From positions 61,001-125,000 of the forward strand of contig NZ_JHZC01000012.1 of NCBI RefSeq assembly GCF_000621125.1: DNA of 64,000 nt, written 5' to 3'. The DNA is from Maribacter antarcticus DSM 21422 (GTDB taxonomy: Bacteria > Bacteroidota > Bacteroidia > Flavobacteriales > Flavobacteriaceae). Below the pieces are notes generated by a model that worked only from the letters and a program-made list of their open reading frames with translations, made no database searches and was not told where the DNA came from. Positions 36,772-45,623 of this stretch are shown one piece after another. The position numbers and the translations under genes were made by a program. How positions within the stretch are numbered: the first letter of the stretch is position 1; each line of letters begins with the position of its first letter.

Positions 36772-37452
36772 CTAAGGCGTACTACTACTCGTTTGTAACA
36801 CCTTACCATTGTACAAAGCCTGCCCCGTTAAGGCAAAATTCACAATATAATTTGCCATTTGAAGCGCCGTAACTGGCGCTTGATAGCCCGGAAAAGCTTC
36901 GGCTAACATTTCGGTCTGTACGGCACCCAGTGCCAATACATTAAAAGAGGGGCCTGTTTCCTTAAACTCCTCCGCCAAAAGCTCGGTCATGGTAATTACT
37001 GCTCCTTTACTAGAACTGTAAGCGGATAGCCCAGGAAATTTAGCACTCCCTTGGACGCCACCCATAGAACTTACTGTGACTACATGATCACCCTTGCCCA
37101 TATATGGGACCACTATCTTGGTTACAGCGGCAACGCCGAACACATTTACAGCATAAACATCCTTAAACTCTTCCATTGAAGTTTCCAAAAAGGGTTTATT
37201 GACTAGTTTTCCGGCGTTGTTTATCAGCACATCTACACTAAGCCATTCCTCTTGTATAAAGGCATCTAGTTTTTGTAAATCGCTCTCTTTGGCTAAATCA
37301 AAAGAAAAAGCATGAATGTTTTTATGTTGTAAATCGGTAATAGGCTCTACATTTCTGGACAATGCCAAAACACTGTGACCGGCATCTGCAAAAAGCCGTG
37401 CCATTTCAAATCCTATACCCCTACTTGAACCTGTTATAATAACCTTTGCCAT
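36772..37452 (-). CDS. Short-chain dehydrogenase/reductase (SDR)
   Basis: 226 residues. Classical SDR pattern: cofactor loop TGSSRGIGFEMARL, DVLINNAGKLVNKPF, the catalytic Ser in VSSMGGVQGS and the YSSSK (YxxxK) motif. The start of the second strand, SRNVEP, fits an NADP-preferring type but is not decisive. The substrate is unknown. Its ATG overlaps the stop of the M28 peptidase gene by one base, so the two genes are translationally coupled. Confidence 0.88.
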   Translation of the reverse strand: MAKVIITGSSRGIGFEMARLFADAGHSVLALSRNVEPITDLQHKNIHAFSFDLAKESDLQKLDAFIQEEWLSVDVLINNAGKLVNKPFLETSMEEFKDVYAVNVFGVAAVTKIVVPYMGKGDHVVTVSSMGGVQGSAKFPGLSAYSSSKGAVITMTELLAEEFKETGPSFNVLALGAVQTEMLAEAFPGYQAPVTALQMANYIVNFALTGQALYNGKVLQTSSSTP

Positions 37453-38489
37453 TATTTATATATAATTTCTTTTACCGCAGCATTAGTGATACCTTCTACC
37501 ACGGGTATCATTTTATTAATTACAAGTGCCATGTGCTCGTAATCCATTTTCTCGTTTTCGTCCCCGACTTTATGGTAGTGATCAAAATTTGTAAAGTCAA
37601 AAGTACTAAAGGTCTGTGACGGCACATTAAAGACGGTATGGAAGGCGTAGTTATCTGATCGCTTAAACAAACTTAATTCCTTTGCTTTTGGTAAAAAACC
37701 AACTACTTTTTCATTGGCATAGCCATTGCTTATAGCTGCCATATTGGAAAGCTCATAGCCTGTTAGATAGACAAGATGGCCTTTCCCTACCATGGGAACC
37801 CCTACCATTTCAAAATTCAGCATCACATATAAATCCAAACTATCTGCTTTTATTTTTTCGGCAAGATGCTTAGATCCTAAAAGTCCTTTTTCTTCAGCGC
37901 TGAACAAAGCAAAAATAATACTGCGCTTATTGGTTCTTTCTTTACCAAAATAGCGTGCCATTTCTAGAACCGTCGTTGTTCCAGAAGCATTATCATTAGC
38001 ACCGTTGGCAATGGCGTCGTCGTTTTCCGGAGTAATTAGACCTATATGGTCGTAATGGGCACCCACTAGGATATATTCGTTTTTAAGGAGGGTGTCAGAC
38101 CCTTCTAAAACACCCACAACATTGAAGGTAGCTTCGTTAAAATTACTAAGGGTATCTCTGTAGGTTTCAAAATATGGTTCAATACCCTGCGCTGCAAAGC
38201 GCTTTGCTATAAAATCAGCTGCGACATCAATACCTTCACTACCCGAATCCCTTCCCTGTAATGCATCCGAAGCCAAAAACTCCATGGATTGCGCTACAGC
38301 TGACACATCAGAAAATCCTTTTAAAGCAGACTTGAGTGACGTAGCTTCTGAATCTCCATTGGGTTCAACCACACGAGCGGTAAGGCCGTTTGGCCCAGAA
38401 ACAGTTTCAGAAACTCTTGTTTTATCCGTCTTCCCTGCACCGCAGGAAATCAAAACTAGTAAAGAAAAAATAAAAAGAATATGTTTCAT
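37452..38489 (-). CDS. M28-family zinc aminopeptidase, lipoprotein
   Basis: 345 residues. A lipobox LISC near residue 16 predicts a lipid anchor in the envelope. The M28 core has the first zinc ligand in VGAHYDHIG, the bridging Asp in ANDNASGTTTVLEMARYFG, EEKGLLGS with the catalytic and ligand Glu, and a late DHYHKVGDENEKMDYEHMA with the last His. Family members are aminopeptidases or related hydrolases. First in the M28-SDR pair (one-base overlap). Confidence 0.88.
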   Translation of the reverse strand: MKHILFIFSLLVLISCGAGKTDKTRVSETVSGPNGLTARVVEPNGDSEATSLKSALKGFSDVSAVAQSMEFLASDALQGRDSGSEGIDVAADFIAKRFAAQGIEPYFETYRDTLSNFNEATFNVVGVLEGSDTLLKNEYILVGAHYDHIGLITPENDDAIANGANDNASGTTTVLEMARYFGKERTNKRSIIFALFSAEEKGLLGSKHLAEKIKADSLDLYVMLNFEMVGVPMVGKGHLVYLTGYELSNMAAISNGYANEKVVGFLPKAKELSLFKRSDNYAFHTVFNVPSQTFSTFDFTNFDHYHKVGDENEKMDYEHMALVINKMIPVVEGITNAAVKEIIYK

Positions 38490-38848
38490 CTGTTTGTATT
38501 AATAAAAGCTAAAGATAGAAAAAGATGCTTGTTAAAAAGGTATCATAAAGCATCAATTCGAGATTCTATGAACGCATTTCAAAAACGCTTGGAGTTACAC
38601 CGCAACGAGGATAGTTTTTAATGGTTTATATTACTTTAATTGGGTTCTTTATACAACGTCTATTTCAAGATTTCACTCGAACTGACAGGGGTAAATAAAT
38701 AAAACATTGTCACTCCGAGCATTTTCATTGAGCAAAAGCGGAAATTAAAATATATCGAAAAGCTATCGTGGCAAAAAGGATTCTAAATACACTTTTTACT
38801 TTACATTGCACTACAAGCAAAAACCACTAGAACTACAAAGTGTGGCAA
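38490..38848. other. Intergenic stretch between the M28 peptidase start and aceF end
   Basis: AT-rich sequence without a credible frame. It must contain the promoter of the M28-SDR pair. A stretch near 38707-38790 (GTCACTCCGAGC, then GAGCAAAAGC) resembles degraded dispersed repeats seen between flavobacterial genes, but I find no second copy in the window. Nothing else recognised. Confidence 0.4.
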
Positions 38849-38881
38849 CAAAAAAAGCACCCCGACATCGGGATGCTTTTA
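38849..38881 (-). terminator. Intrinsic terminator after aceF
   Basis: On the minus strand AAAGCATCCCGA and TCGGGGTGCTTTTTTT form a strong GC-rich hairpin about 22 bases past the aceF stop. Confidence 0.9.
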
Positions 38882-38902
38882 AAAACTAGTATTGCATGGT
38901 AC

Positions 38903-40537
38903 TTAAGCCAGCATGGTTACTGGATTCTCCACAAAATATCTCAACGTTTGCAAAAACTGCGCGCCCGCCGCACCATCCACAGTTCTGTGATCGCATGCTA
39001 AGGTTAACTTCATCGTGTTACCTACTACAATTTCGCCATTTTTAACCACCGGCTTTTCTACAATAGCACCTACAGAAAGTATTGCCGAATTAGGCTGGTT
39101 AATAATAGAGGTAAACTCTTGTATTCCGAACATACCCAGGTTTGAGACTGTGAACGTACTACCTTCCATTTCGGACGGTACTATTTTCTTTGCTCGTGCT
39201 TTTCCTGCTAAATCTTTTACAATAGCACCTATTTGGGTAAGCCTTAACTGGTCTGCAAATTTTACTACAGGAACCACTAAGCCTTCGTCTACAGCAACTG
39301 CCACACCCATATGGATGTGTTTATTATAACGCGTGGTAGCGCCATTCCATGAGGTATTTACTTGAGGATGTTTTTTAAGTGCCATGGCGCATGCTTTCAA
39401 TACCATATCGTTGAACGATACTTTTGTATCTGGCAAGTTATTTATTTGCACTCTAGACGCTTTGGCGTTATCCATATCTACCTCGATAGTTAAATAGAAA
39501 TGCGGGGCAGTAAACTTTGAATTCCCCAAGGCCTTGGCAATTGCCTTACGCATATTGGAATTCTTCACTTCTTCCGAACCTTCCTCACCTACTGGTAAGG
39601 CAATAGACGCCGTTGCAGGGGCAACGCGTTCTGCTGTAACGGCAGTAGCAGTAGCCTTAACCTCAGATGGTTTATAATTCTCTATGTCTTTCTTTGTAAT
39701 TCTACCATTATCTCCAGAACCGGAAACAGCAGCTAAATCTATTCCTTTGTCCGTAGCAATTTTTCTAGCCAACGGAGAAACAAAAATACGTTTGCCGTCA
39801 CTTACAAGTTTTGAAACTTCTTCAACCGCAGCAACACTTTTTTCTTCGCTCTTCGTTTCTGTAGTTCCCTTTTCCGTACTTGCAGGTTTATCGCCAGCAG
39901 ATGCGCTATTTAAAACTGCATCTACATCGGTACCTTCTGGTCCAATAACAGCCAAAACAGCATCTACAGGAGAAGACTCGCCTTCTTGAATTCCTATATA
40001 CAATAGGACTCCCGAATAAAACGATTCAAATTCCATCGTAGCTTTATCTGTTTCGATTTCAGCCAAAATATCACCTTCTTCAACAGTATCACCTACTTTT
40101 TTCAACCATGCCGCAACAGTACCTTCTTCCATGGTATCGCTTAAACGGGGCATATTAACGACTTCTACTCCTTCAGGTATTTCTGTAGCCGGAACGTCAG
40201 AAGTGGAAGTTTCTTCTATCTTGGTATCGGCAGCAGGTTGTTCTTCTTCTTTTTCCTCAGCGGCAGGACCTGAATTTAACAAGCCAGAAATATCTTCCCC
40301 TTCATCTCCAATAATAGCCAACAATGAATCTACCGGAGCCGTTTCGCCTTCCGGTATACCAATGTGTAATAATACGCCTTCGTTAAAAGACTCAAATTCC
40401 ATCGTCGCTTTATCGGTTTCAATTTCAGCTAAAATATCTCCTTCTTCAATCTTGTCTCCGACTTTTTTCAACCATGCGGCAACGGTACCTTCTTCCATGG
40501 TATCGCTTAAACGGGGCATATTTACAACTATCGCCAT
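38903..40537 (-). CDS. aceF: Pyruvate dehydrogenase E2 (dihydrolipoamide acetyltransferase), two lipoyl domains
   Basis: 544 residues. Two nearly identical lipoyl domains (about 3-77 and 125-199) each carry EIETDKATMEFES, with lipoylated Lys43 and Lys165. Acid/proline/alanine-rich linkers follow, then the E1/E3-binding domain (about 250-292, SPLARKIATDKGIDLAAVSG) and the catalytic domain, ending in the active-site CDHRTVDGAAGAQFL. E2 passes the acetyl group from E1 to CoA. Downstream of pdhA by 5 bases, so an operon with E1 alpha; E1 beta is at 15.6 kb. The lipoyl repeat is also visible as DNA similarity near 40.0-40.14 and 40.37-40.5 kb. Confidence 0.95.
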   Translation of the reverse strand: MAIVVNMPRLSDTMEEGTVAAWLKKVGDKIEEGDILAEIETDKATMEFESFNEGVLLHIGIPEGETAPVDSLLAIIGDEGEDISGLLNSGPAAEEKEEEQPAADTKIEETSTSDVPATEIPEGVEVVNMPRLSDTMEEGTVAAWLKKVGDTVEEGDILAEIETDKATMEFESFYSGVLLYIGIQEGESSPVDAVLAVIGPEGTDVDAVLNSASAGDKPASTEKGTTETKSEEKSVAAVEEVSKLVSDGKRIFVSPLARKIATDKGIDLAAVSGSGDNGRITKKDIENYKPSEVKATATAVTAERVAPATASIALPVGEEGSEEVKNSNMRKAIAKALGNSKFTAPHFYLTIEVDMDNAKASRVQINNLPDTKVSFNDMVLKACAMALKKHPQVNTSWNGATTRYNKHIHMGVAVAVDEGLVVPVVKFADQLRLTQIGAIVKDLAGKARAKKIVPSEMEGSTFTVSNLGMFGIQEFTSIINQPNSAILSVGAIVEKPVVKNGEIVVGNTMKLTLACDHRTVDGAAGAQFLQTLRYFVENPVTMLA

Positions 40538-40542
40538 GTATT

Positions 40543-41541
40543 CTATAATTTATGTTGAACGAATGGAAAATTTTCTTGCTCGTAAACCATATCGTATAAT
40601 TGATTTACTGGTGGGTAATCGGATTCCTCAGCAAATTTCTCGCATTCCGAAACTAACGTTTTAACCCCTTTACCTATCGCTTTGATTTGCTCATCGGTCG
40701 CATATTTATTCTCCTTAATCACATCCAAAACTTGAGTGATAGGATCAATTTTTTTATATTCCGCTACTTCGTCTTTCGTTCTGTACTGCTGTGCATCGGA
40801 CATAGAGTGCCCTCTATACCTGTACGTTTTCATCTCAAGGAATGTTGGTCCGCCTCCGGATCTTGCTCTCTCAATCGCTTTGCTCATTTCCTGCGCAACA
40901 GTATCGGGATTCATCCCATCCACGGGTCCACATGGCATTTCATATCCCAAACCTAATTTCCATATTTCGGTGGAATAGGAAGTTCTTGCTACTGATGTTC
41001 CCATGGCATATCCGTTATTTTCACATATAAAAACAACCGGTAACTGCCAAAGCATTGCCAAGTTAAAGGTCTCATGCAACGACCCTTGTCTTACCGCGCC
41101 ATCACCCATATAACATAGTGTAACGGCATTGCTACCGTTGTATTTGTCCCCAAAAGCCATGCCAGCTCCTAACGGAATTTGGCCACCAACAATACCGTGA
41201 CCCCCGTGAAACCTGTGTTCTTTAGAAAAGATATGCATAGAACCACCCATTCCTTTAGAGGTGCCCGTAACCTTGCCGTAAAGCTCGGCCATAACCCTTT
41301 TAGGGTCTACACCCATTCCAATAGGTTGCACGTGATTTCTATAGGCAGTTATCATCCTGTCCTTCGACAAATCCATCGCATGTAATGCTCCGGCCAAAAC
41401 GGCTTCTTGTCCGTTATAAAGATGGAGAAATCCTCTTACTTTTTGCTGAATGTAAACGGCTGCAAGCTTATCCTCGAACTTCCTCCAGAAAAGCATGTCC
41501 TCGTACCATTTCAAATATGTTTCCTTGGTGACTTTTTCCAT
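40543..41541 (-). CDS. pdhA: Pyruvate dehydrogenase E1 component, alpha subunit
   Basis: 332 residues. ThDP-dependent E1 alpha: AVYIQQKVRGFLHLYNGQEA, GGSMHIFSKEHRFHGGHGIV and the ThDP/Mg motif GDGAVRQGSLHETFNLA ending NNGYAMGT, then the phosphorylation-loop-like YRYRGHSMSDAQQYR. It pairs with PdhB to decarboxylate pyruvate. Length is normal. First gene of pdhA-aceF; the cdd and porV genes lie upstream on the same strand, the usual flavobacterial order. Confidence 0.95.
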   Translation of the reverse strand: MEKVTKETYLKWYEDMLFWRKFEDKLAAVYIQQKVRGFLHLYNGQEAVLAGALHAMDLSKDRMITAYRNHVQPIGMGVDPKRVMAELYGKVTGTSKGMGGSMHIFSKEHRFHGGHGIVGGQIPLGAGMAFGDKYNGSNAVTLCYMGDGAVRQGSLHETFNLAMLWQLPVVFICENNGYAMGTSVARTSYSTEIWKLGLGYEMPCGPVDGMNPDTVAQEMSKAIERARSGGGPTFLEMKTYRYRGHSMSDAQQYRTKDEVAEYKKIDPITQVLDVIKENKYATDEQIKAIGKGVKTLVSECEKFAEESDYPPVNQLYDMVYEQENFPFVQHKL

Positions 41542-41708
41542 TGATATTATGTATTTATTACAAATTTAGGGGACAAAAAAAGCGAGCGCAAATTTTTACC
41601 ACAAAAGAGAACAAAAATACACATATAAATGAACGGATAAAAAAAAACACAGCAAAAGCACCAAGAAATTACCTCTTGACACAAAAAAGCCCCAAGGTGT
41701 ATTTAAAA

Positions 41709-42197
41709 CTACGCTAAGAATGTACTATTGAAACCCAATGGAAGTATGTCTTCGATGGCTCTGCACTCGATAACACTTCCTTTTTCAGCCATAAGCAATA
41801 GCCGTATAGGCTGCTTTTGTTTAAATTCATATTCAAAAATAGCCTGCCTACAATTTCCGCAGGGTGCCGCCGGTACACTTACCTCGTAATTATCGGAAGC
41901 CGCCGTAATCGCAATGGTCTTTACTGAGATACCTGGAAACTTAGCGCCCGCATGAAAAATAGCCACACGTTCTGCACAAAGTCCGGAGGGGTAACAAGCA
42001 TTCTCCTGATTACTACCAATAACAATCTCCGAATTGGCCATTTTTACAGCGGCACCTACCCTAAACTTCGAATACGGCGCATATGCATTTTTTCTTACTG
42101 CAACAGCCTCTAGCATAAGCGACTGGTCATCCTGTGCGAGTTCGTCTATGCTATCGTAAATGGTAATATCAAAACTTATGTTTTTTTGTTCGGACAT
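41709..42197 (-). CDS. cdd: Cytidine deaminase
   Basis: 162 residues from the ATG at 42195-42197 (MSEQKNISFD); the frame is open to 42263 but that extension overlaps the porV terminator region and is not conserved in type. Zinc motif: CAERVAIF (catalytic Glu and Cys/His-type ligand) and PCGNCRQ with two Cys, plus the substrate motif NAYAPYSKFRVGAAV. It deaminates (deoxy)cytidine to (deoxy)uridine for pyrimidine salvage. It sits between porV and pdhA on the same strand. Confidence 0.92.
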   Translation of the reverse strand: MSEQKNISFDITIYDSIDELAQDDQSLMLEAVAVRKNAYAPYSKFRVGAAVKMANSEIVIGSNQENACYPSGLCAERVAIFHAGAKFPGISVKTIAITAASDNYEVSVPAAPCGNCRQAIFEYEFKQKQPIRLLLMAEKGSVIECRAIEDILPLGFNSTFLA

Positions 42198-42276
42198 AGT
42201 GTCTATTAAATTAAGGTGTTCCCAAAGGTAATTTCTTTCCCTAAAATAATAGTGCATCTTCACGTTGCTTTTAGAA

Positions 42277-42306
42277 CAAAAAAATCCCGCCTTATAGCGG
42301 GATTTT
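42277..42306 (-). terminator. Intrinsic terminator after porV
   Basis: On the minus strand AAAATCCCGC, TATAAG and GCGGGATTTTTTT make a strong hairpin with a T run, 25 bases past the porV stop. It separates porV from cdd. Confidence 0.9.
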
Positions 42307-42330
42307 AATATTATATAATTGAACTAATTT

Positions 42331-43485
42331 TTAGTCGTTATAATATTCTTCACCTAAATTAAACGTTAATCCAAAACGCAAGGTATTTTCTAACGGATTT
42401 CTTACCTGCGATGTAGAGAATAAATACGATAAATCTATTTGGGCAGACTTAAACTTAAATCCTGCACCCAAAGTAAAAAATTTTCTAGATCCTTTTTCTT
42501 CGCTTTCATTAAAGTACCCTGTTCGTACCATAAAAGCATCTTGATAAGTGTACTCTGCTCCTAAAGACCATGTAAATTCTTGTAACTCCTCTGAAAAACC
42601 ATCTGGAGCATCCCCAAAGGAACCAAAAATACCACTAAACCCACTTTCATTTTGGTAGATTTCATTATCATCGGCATCGATATCTCCGTCATTGTCAAAA
42701 TCTTGGGGTGTTGGCACCAAGAGCTTACTAAACTCCGTAGTAATACCGATTACGTTATCCTGATCTAGGATAAAATCAAATCCTACTCCGGCTCTTAAAT
42801 TGCTTGGTAAAAAGTTTTCCTGACCCCCTTCGTCATATTGAATCTTACCTCCAATATTGGAGAAGTTAAAGCCACCTCTCCAACGCCCATCAAAACTGTT
42901 GTAGGCTATTTCGTCTGAACGGTAAAAACCGGCTACATCAACAGCAAAAGTGCTCGCTGCTTGCGAATCTTCTGTGCCGTTTTGAGGTAATCTTAAATTA
43001 GAACGGATATACCTACCTGCTACGGCCATAGAGAACGTAGGGCTTAGTTTAAGGGCGTATGAACCATCCAATGCTAATTCGTTAGGCTTAGCCAAAGTTC
43101 CGGGATCGCCGGCAAACTGTCTCAACTCTATTTCACCTAACGTAAAATAGCGTAAGCTAAGAGCAAAAGCACTATTATCATCTATTTTATTATAAAAACT
43201 GGCATTCAACAAAGAGATATCGGTAATAATACTTTCCAAGTAAGGGGTATAACTTACACCAATACCCATCTTACGGTCGGCAAATGCAAATTTAGCTGGA
43301 TTCCACTGTTGTGAAAATACATCTGTAGACGTAGCAACTCCCATATCTCCCATACCAGCGGAACGCGCGTCTGCTGCAATGGTCAAAAATGGCACTGCAG
43401 TGGTTATCACTCTTTGGTCTTCTTGAGCCCACACGGTCAAACCTGCTAGCATCAGACAAACAAATACTATTGAATTATTTTTCAT
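42331..43485 (-). CDS. porV: Type IX secretion system outer-membrane protein PorV
   Basis: 384 residues with signal peptide (FVCLMLAGLTVWAQ). Conserved PorV features: TAVPFLTIAADARSAGMGDM, GVATSTDVFSQQWNPAK and then a FadL-like beta barrel rich in alternating strands (FALSLRYFTLGEIELRQF, SFDGRWRGGFNFSNIGGK), ending in RFGLTFNLGEEYYND. PorV shuttles T9SS cargo from the SprA translocon to the attachment complex. In many flavobacteria porU precedes it; here the upstream neighbour is the 407-base spacer and divergent gldJ, with no porU. Confidence 0.93.
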   Translation of the reverse strand: MKNNSIVFVCLMLAGLTVWAQEDQRVITTAVPFLTIAADARSAGMGDMGVATSTDVFSQQWNPAKFAFADRKMGIGVSYTPYLESIITDISLLNASFYNKIDDNSAFALSLRYFTLGEIELRQFAGDPGTLAKPNELALDGSYALKLSPTFSMAVAGRYIRSNLRLPQNGTEDSQAASTFAVDVAGFYRSDEIAYNSFDGRWRGGFNFSNIGGKIQYDEGGQENFLPSNLRAGVGFDFILDQDNVIGITTEFSKLLVPTPQDFDNDGDIDADDNEIYQNESGFSGIFGSFGDAPDGFSEELQEFTWSLGAEYTYQDAFMVRTGYFNESEEKGSRKFFTLGAGFKFKSAQIDLSYLFSTSQVRNPLENTLRFGLTFNLGEEYYND

Positions 43486-43892
43486 TTAAAATATTAAATT
43501 AGTTCTAAAGAAGTAAAATTAACGCCTTCGCTTATCTTACTCTAAAAAAATCGTCATATTACGGTAAAAACGGACTTTTGAACGAAATCTTGTGCAAAAT
43601 CCTAAATATTTTAGTTTAAAGATAGCCAGAAGCCTTACTTCATAATCCGAACTAAGAGAACAAAACAGGATGATAAGGTATACTACAACTCTATTAAACT
43701 CGTTATAATCTTAACCGGATGCTGATTCATCCATTTATTTTATGATTTACACGCATTGTGAAAATAATTTAAAGCGAATGAAATATTCTGATGAAAACAC
43801 CGTTTTATTCAGCGAAAGTGGCGTAAAATGTGTTGACAAAATAAGAAACGTCGAAATTTTAGATTAAAAGATTGAACTCAAGTCCTAGATTT
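43486..43892. other. Divergent spacer between porV and gldJ
   Basis: 407 bases, AT-rich, holding the two divergent promoters. I looked on the minus strand for porU or a remnant of it, because porU usually sits here in related genomes, and found no coding stretch. No well-formed TAnnTTTG box stood out. Nothing else recognised. Confidence 0.5.
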
Positions 43893-45560
43893 ATGAAAAA
43901 CAAGTTTATTAAAGGTGTACTCTCATGCGCCGTTATAGCTGGAGGTTTAACAGTCACAAGCTGTTCAAAATCCACCTCTTCCAAGAATGTTTCCAGAGCT
44001 ACAGGTTGGAATATCAACGCTAAAGAAGGGGGGTTCCAGTATAATACCGATTTTAAGGAGCAAGAAACGGGGCCAGGACTGGTATTTGTAGAAGGAGGAA
44101 CTTTTACAAAAGGTAAGGTTCAAGATGATGTAATGCATGATTGGAACAACTCACCCACCTCGCAGCATGTACAATCTTTTTACATGGATGAAACAGAGGT
44201 TACTAATGTCATGTATTTAGAATATTTAGATTACTTAAAGAGTGTTTATCCACCCGATAATCCAAAATATACCAATATTTACAAAGGTGCTTTACCGGAT
44301 ACTTTAGTTTGGAGAAATAGATTAGGTTTTAACGAGACCATGACCAATAATTATTTAAGACACCCCGCTTATGCAGAATACCCCGTAGTAGGTGTCAACT
44401 GGATTCAAGCAACACAATTTGCAGAATGGAGAACAGACAGAGTAAACGAGGTAATGCTGGAGCGTGAAGGGTATCTTTCCGAAGACGCAAAATACCAAGC
44501 TGCGAGCGGAGAGGTTGTAGGAACATTTAGTACAGAAGCATATTTAAATAAACCAGAATCTGTATATAATGGACAAATAGATTCCTTACAAGGGAAAATG
44601 AAAAAGGATAGTACATCTACTTTTGCAAAAAGAAGCAGCGGTATTATAATGCCAGAATATAGACTTCCTACAGAAACAGAATGGGAATATGCAGCCCAGG
44701 CTCAAGTAGGCAATAGAGAATATAATAACTATAGAGGTAGAAAAAAATATCCATGGAACGGTGATTACACAAGAAGCGGTCAACGTGTGGGTAGAGGTGA
44801 CCAATTAGCCAACTTCAAACAAGGAAAAGGAGATTATGGCGGTATTGCTGGCTGGTCTGATGATGGTGCAGATATTACTGCACAGGTAATGTCCTACAAA
44901 CCAAATGATTTAGGGCTATATGATATGGCAGGAAACGTTGCCGAATGGGTTGCCGATGTATATAGACCTATTGTAGATGATGAAGTAAGTGATTTCAACT
45001 ATTACAGAGGTAACGTTTATATGAAAAGTGCTATAGGGGAAGATGGTAAGGTAACTATTCTAAGGGATTCTATCGTTTATGACACCCTACCTAATGGAAA
45101 ACTTATTGCTGTAAACCTCCCAGGCGAAATAAAAATGGTTCCTATTGATGAGGATGAAACTTATTTAAGAACTAATTTCTCTACTAGTGATAACATCGAT
45201 TATAGAGATGGTGACGCAGGCTCCTCTAGATTTTTTAATCGATTCAGCGATGAGGATGAAGGTTCTGACAAAATCAAAATGTACAATTCTCCAAAACATA
45301 ATATAGATCGGGATTCTACCGGTAGTATTACAAGACAATACGACGAATCAAACACAAGAACTTCGCTTATTAATGATGAAGTACGGGTTTACAAAGGAGG
45401 CTCTTGGACTGATAGAGCGTATTGGCTAGACCCCGCACAAAGAAGATATATGCCGCAATATATGGCTACGGATTACATTGGCTTTAGATGTGCAATGTCT
45501 AGAGTAGGTTCTAAATCCAAAACTAAAAATAAGACAGTAAGAGGTAAGAAAGCAAAATAA
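43893..45560 (+). CDS. gldJ: Gliding motility lipoprotein GldJ
   Basis: 555 residues from the ATG at 43893 (MKNKFIKGVLSCAVIAGGLT); an in-frame TTG at 43872 is a poorer start. Lipobox LTVTSC predicts a lipid anchor. The body is a formylglycine-generating-enzyme/sulfatase-modifying fold: GLVFVEGGTFTKG, FYMDETEVTNVMYLEYLDYL, YRLPTETEWEYAAQAQ, YDMAGNVAEWVADV and GGSWTDRAYWLDPAQRRYM, ending GFRCAMSRV with a basic tail. GldJ is needed for gliding and T9SS function, stabilising GldK. Length is as in F. johnsoniae (about 560). Followed by a terminator and murF. Confidence 0.95.
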   Translation: MKNKFIKGVLSCAVIAGGLTVTSCSKSTSSKNVSRATGWNINAKEGGFQYNTDFKEQETGPGLVFVEGGTFTKGKVQDDVMHDWNNSPTSQHVQSFYMDETEVTNVMYLEYLDYLKSVYPPDNPKYTNIYKGALPDTLVWRNRLGFNETMTNNYLRHPAYAEYPVVGVNWIQATQFAEWRTDRVNEVMLEREGYLSEDAKYQAASGEVVGTFSTEAYLNKPESVYNGQIDSLQGKMKKDSTSTFAKRSSGIIMPEYRLPTETEWEYAAQAQVGNREYNNYRGRKKYPWNGDYTRSGQRVGRGDQLANFKQGKGDYGGIAGWSDDGADITAQVMSYKPNDLGLYDMAGNVAEWVADVYRPIVDDEVSDFNYYRGNVYMKSAIGEDGKVTILRDSIVYDTLPNGKLIAVNLPGEIKMVPIDEDETYLRTNFSTSDNIDYRDGDAGSSRFFNRFSDEDEGSDKIKMYNSPKHNIDRDSTGSITRQYDESNTRTSLINDEVRVYKGGSWTDRAYWLDPAQRRYMPQYMATDYIGFRCAMSRVGSKSKTKNKTVRGKKAK

Positions 45561-45582
45561 CTTCTTACATTTTCGATACTAA

Positions 45583-45612
45583 CAAAGCCCTTTTTTAAAG
45601 GGCTTTTTTTTA
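45583..45612 (+). terminator. Intrinsic terminator after gldJ
   Basis: AAAGCCC (45584-45590) and GGGCTTT (45600-45606) pair around TTTTTTAAA and run into a T tract. It lies between gldJ and murF. Confidence 0.85.
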
Positions 45613-45623
45613 TCTTCGATTTT

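Noticed and set aside
38707..38790. A dispersed repeat element
   Set aside because: It resembles degraded flavobacterial intergenic repeats, but no second copy exists in the window to support it.
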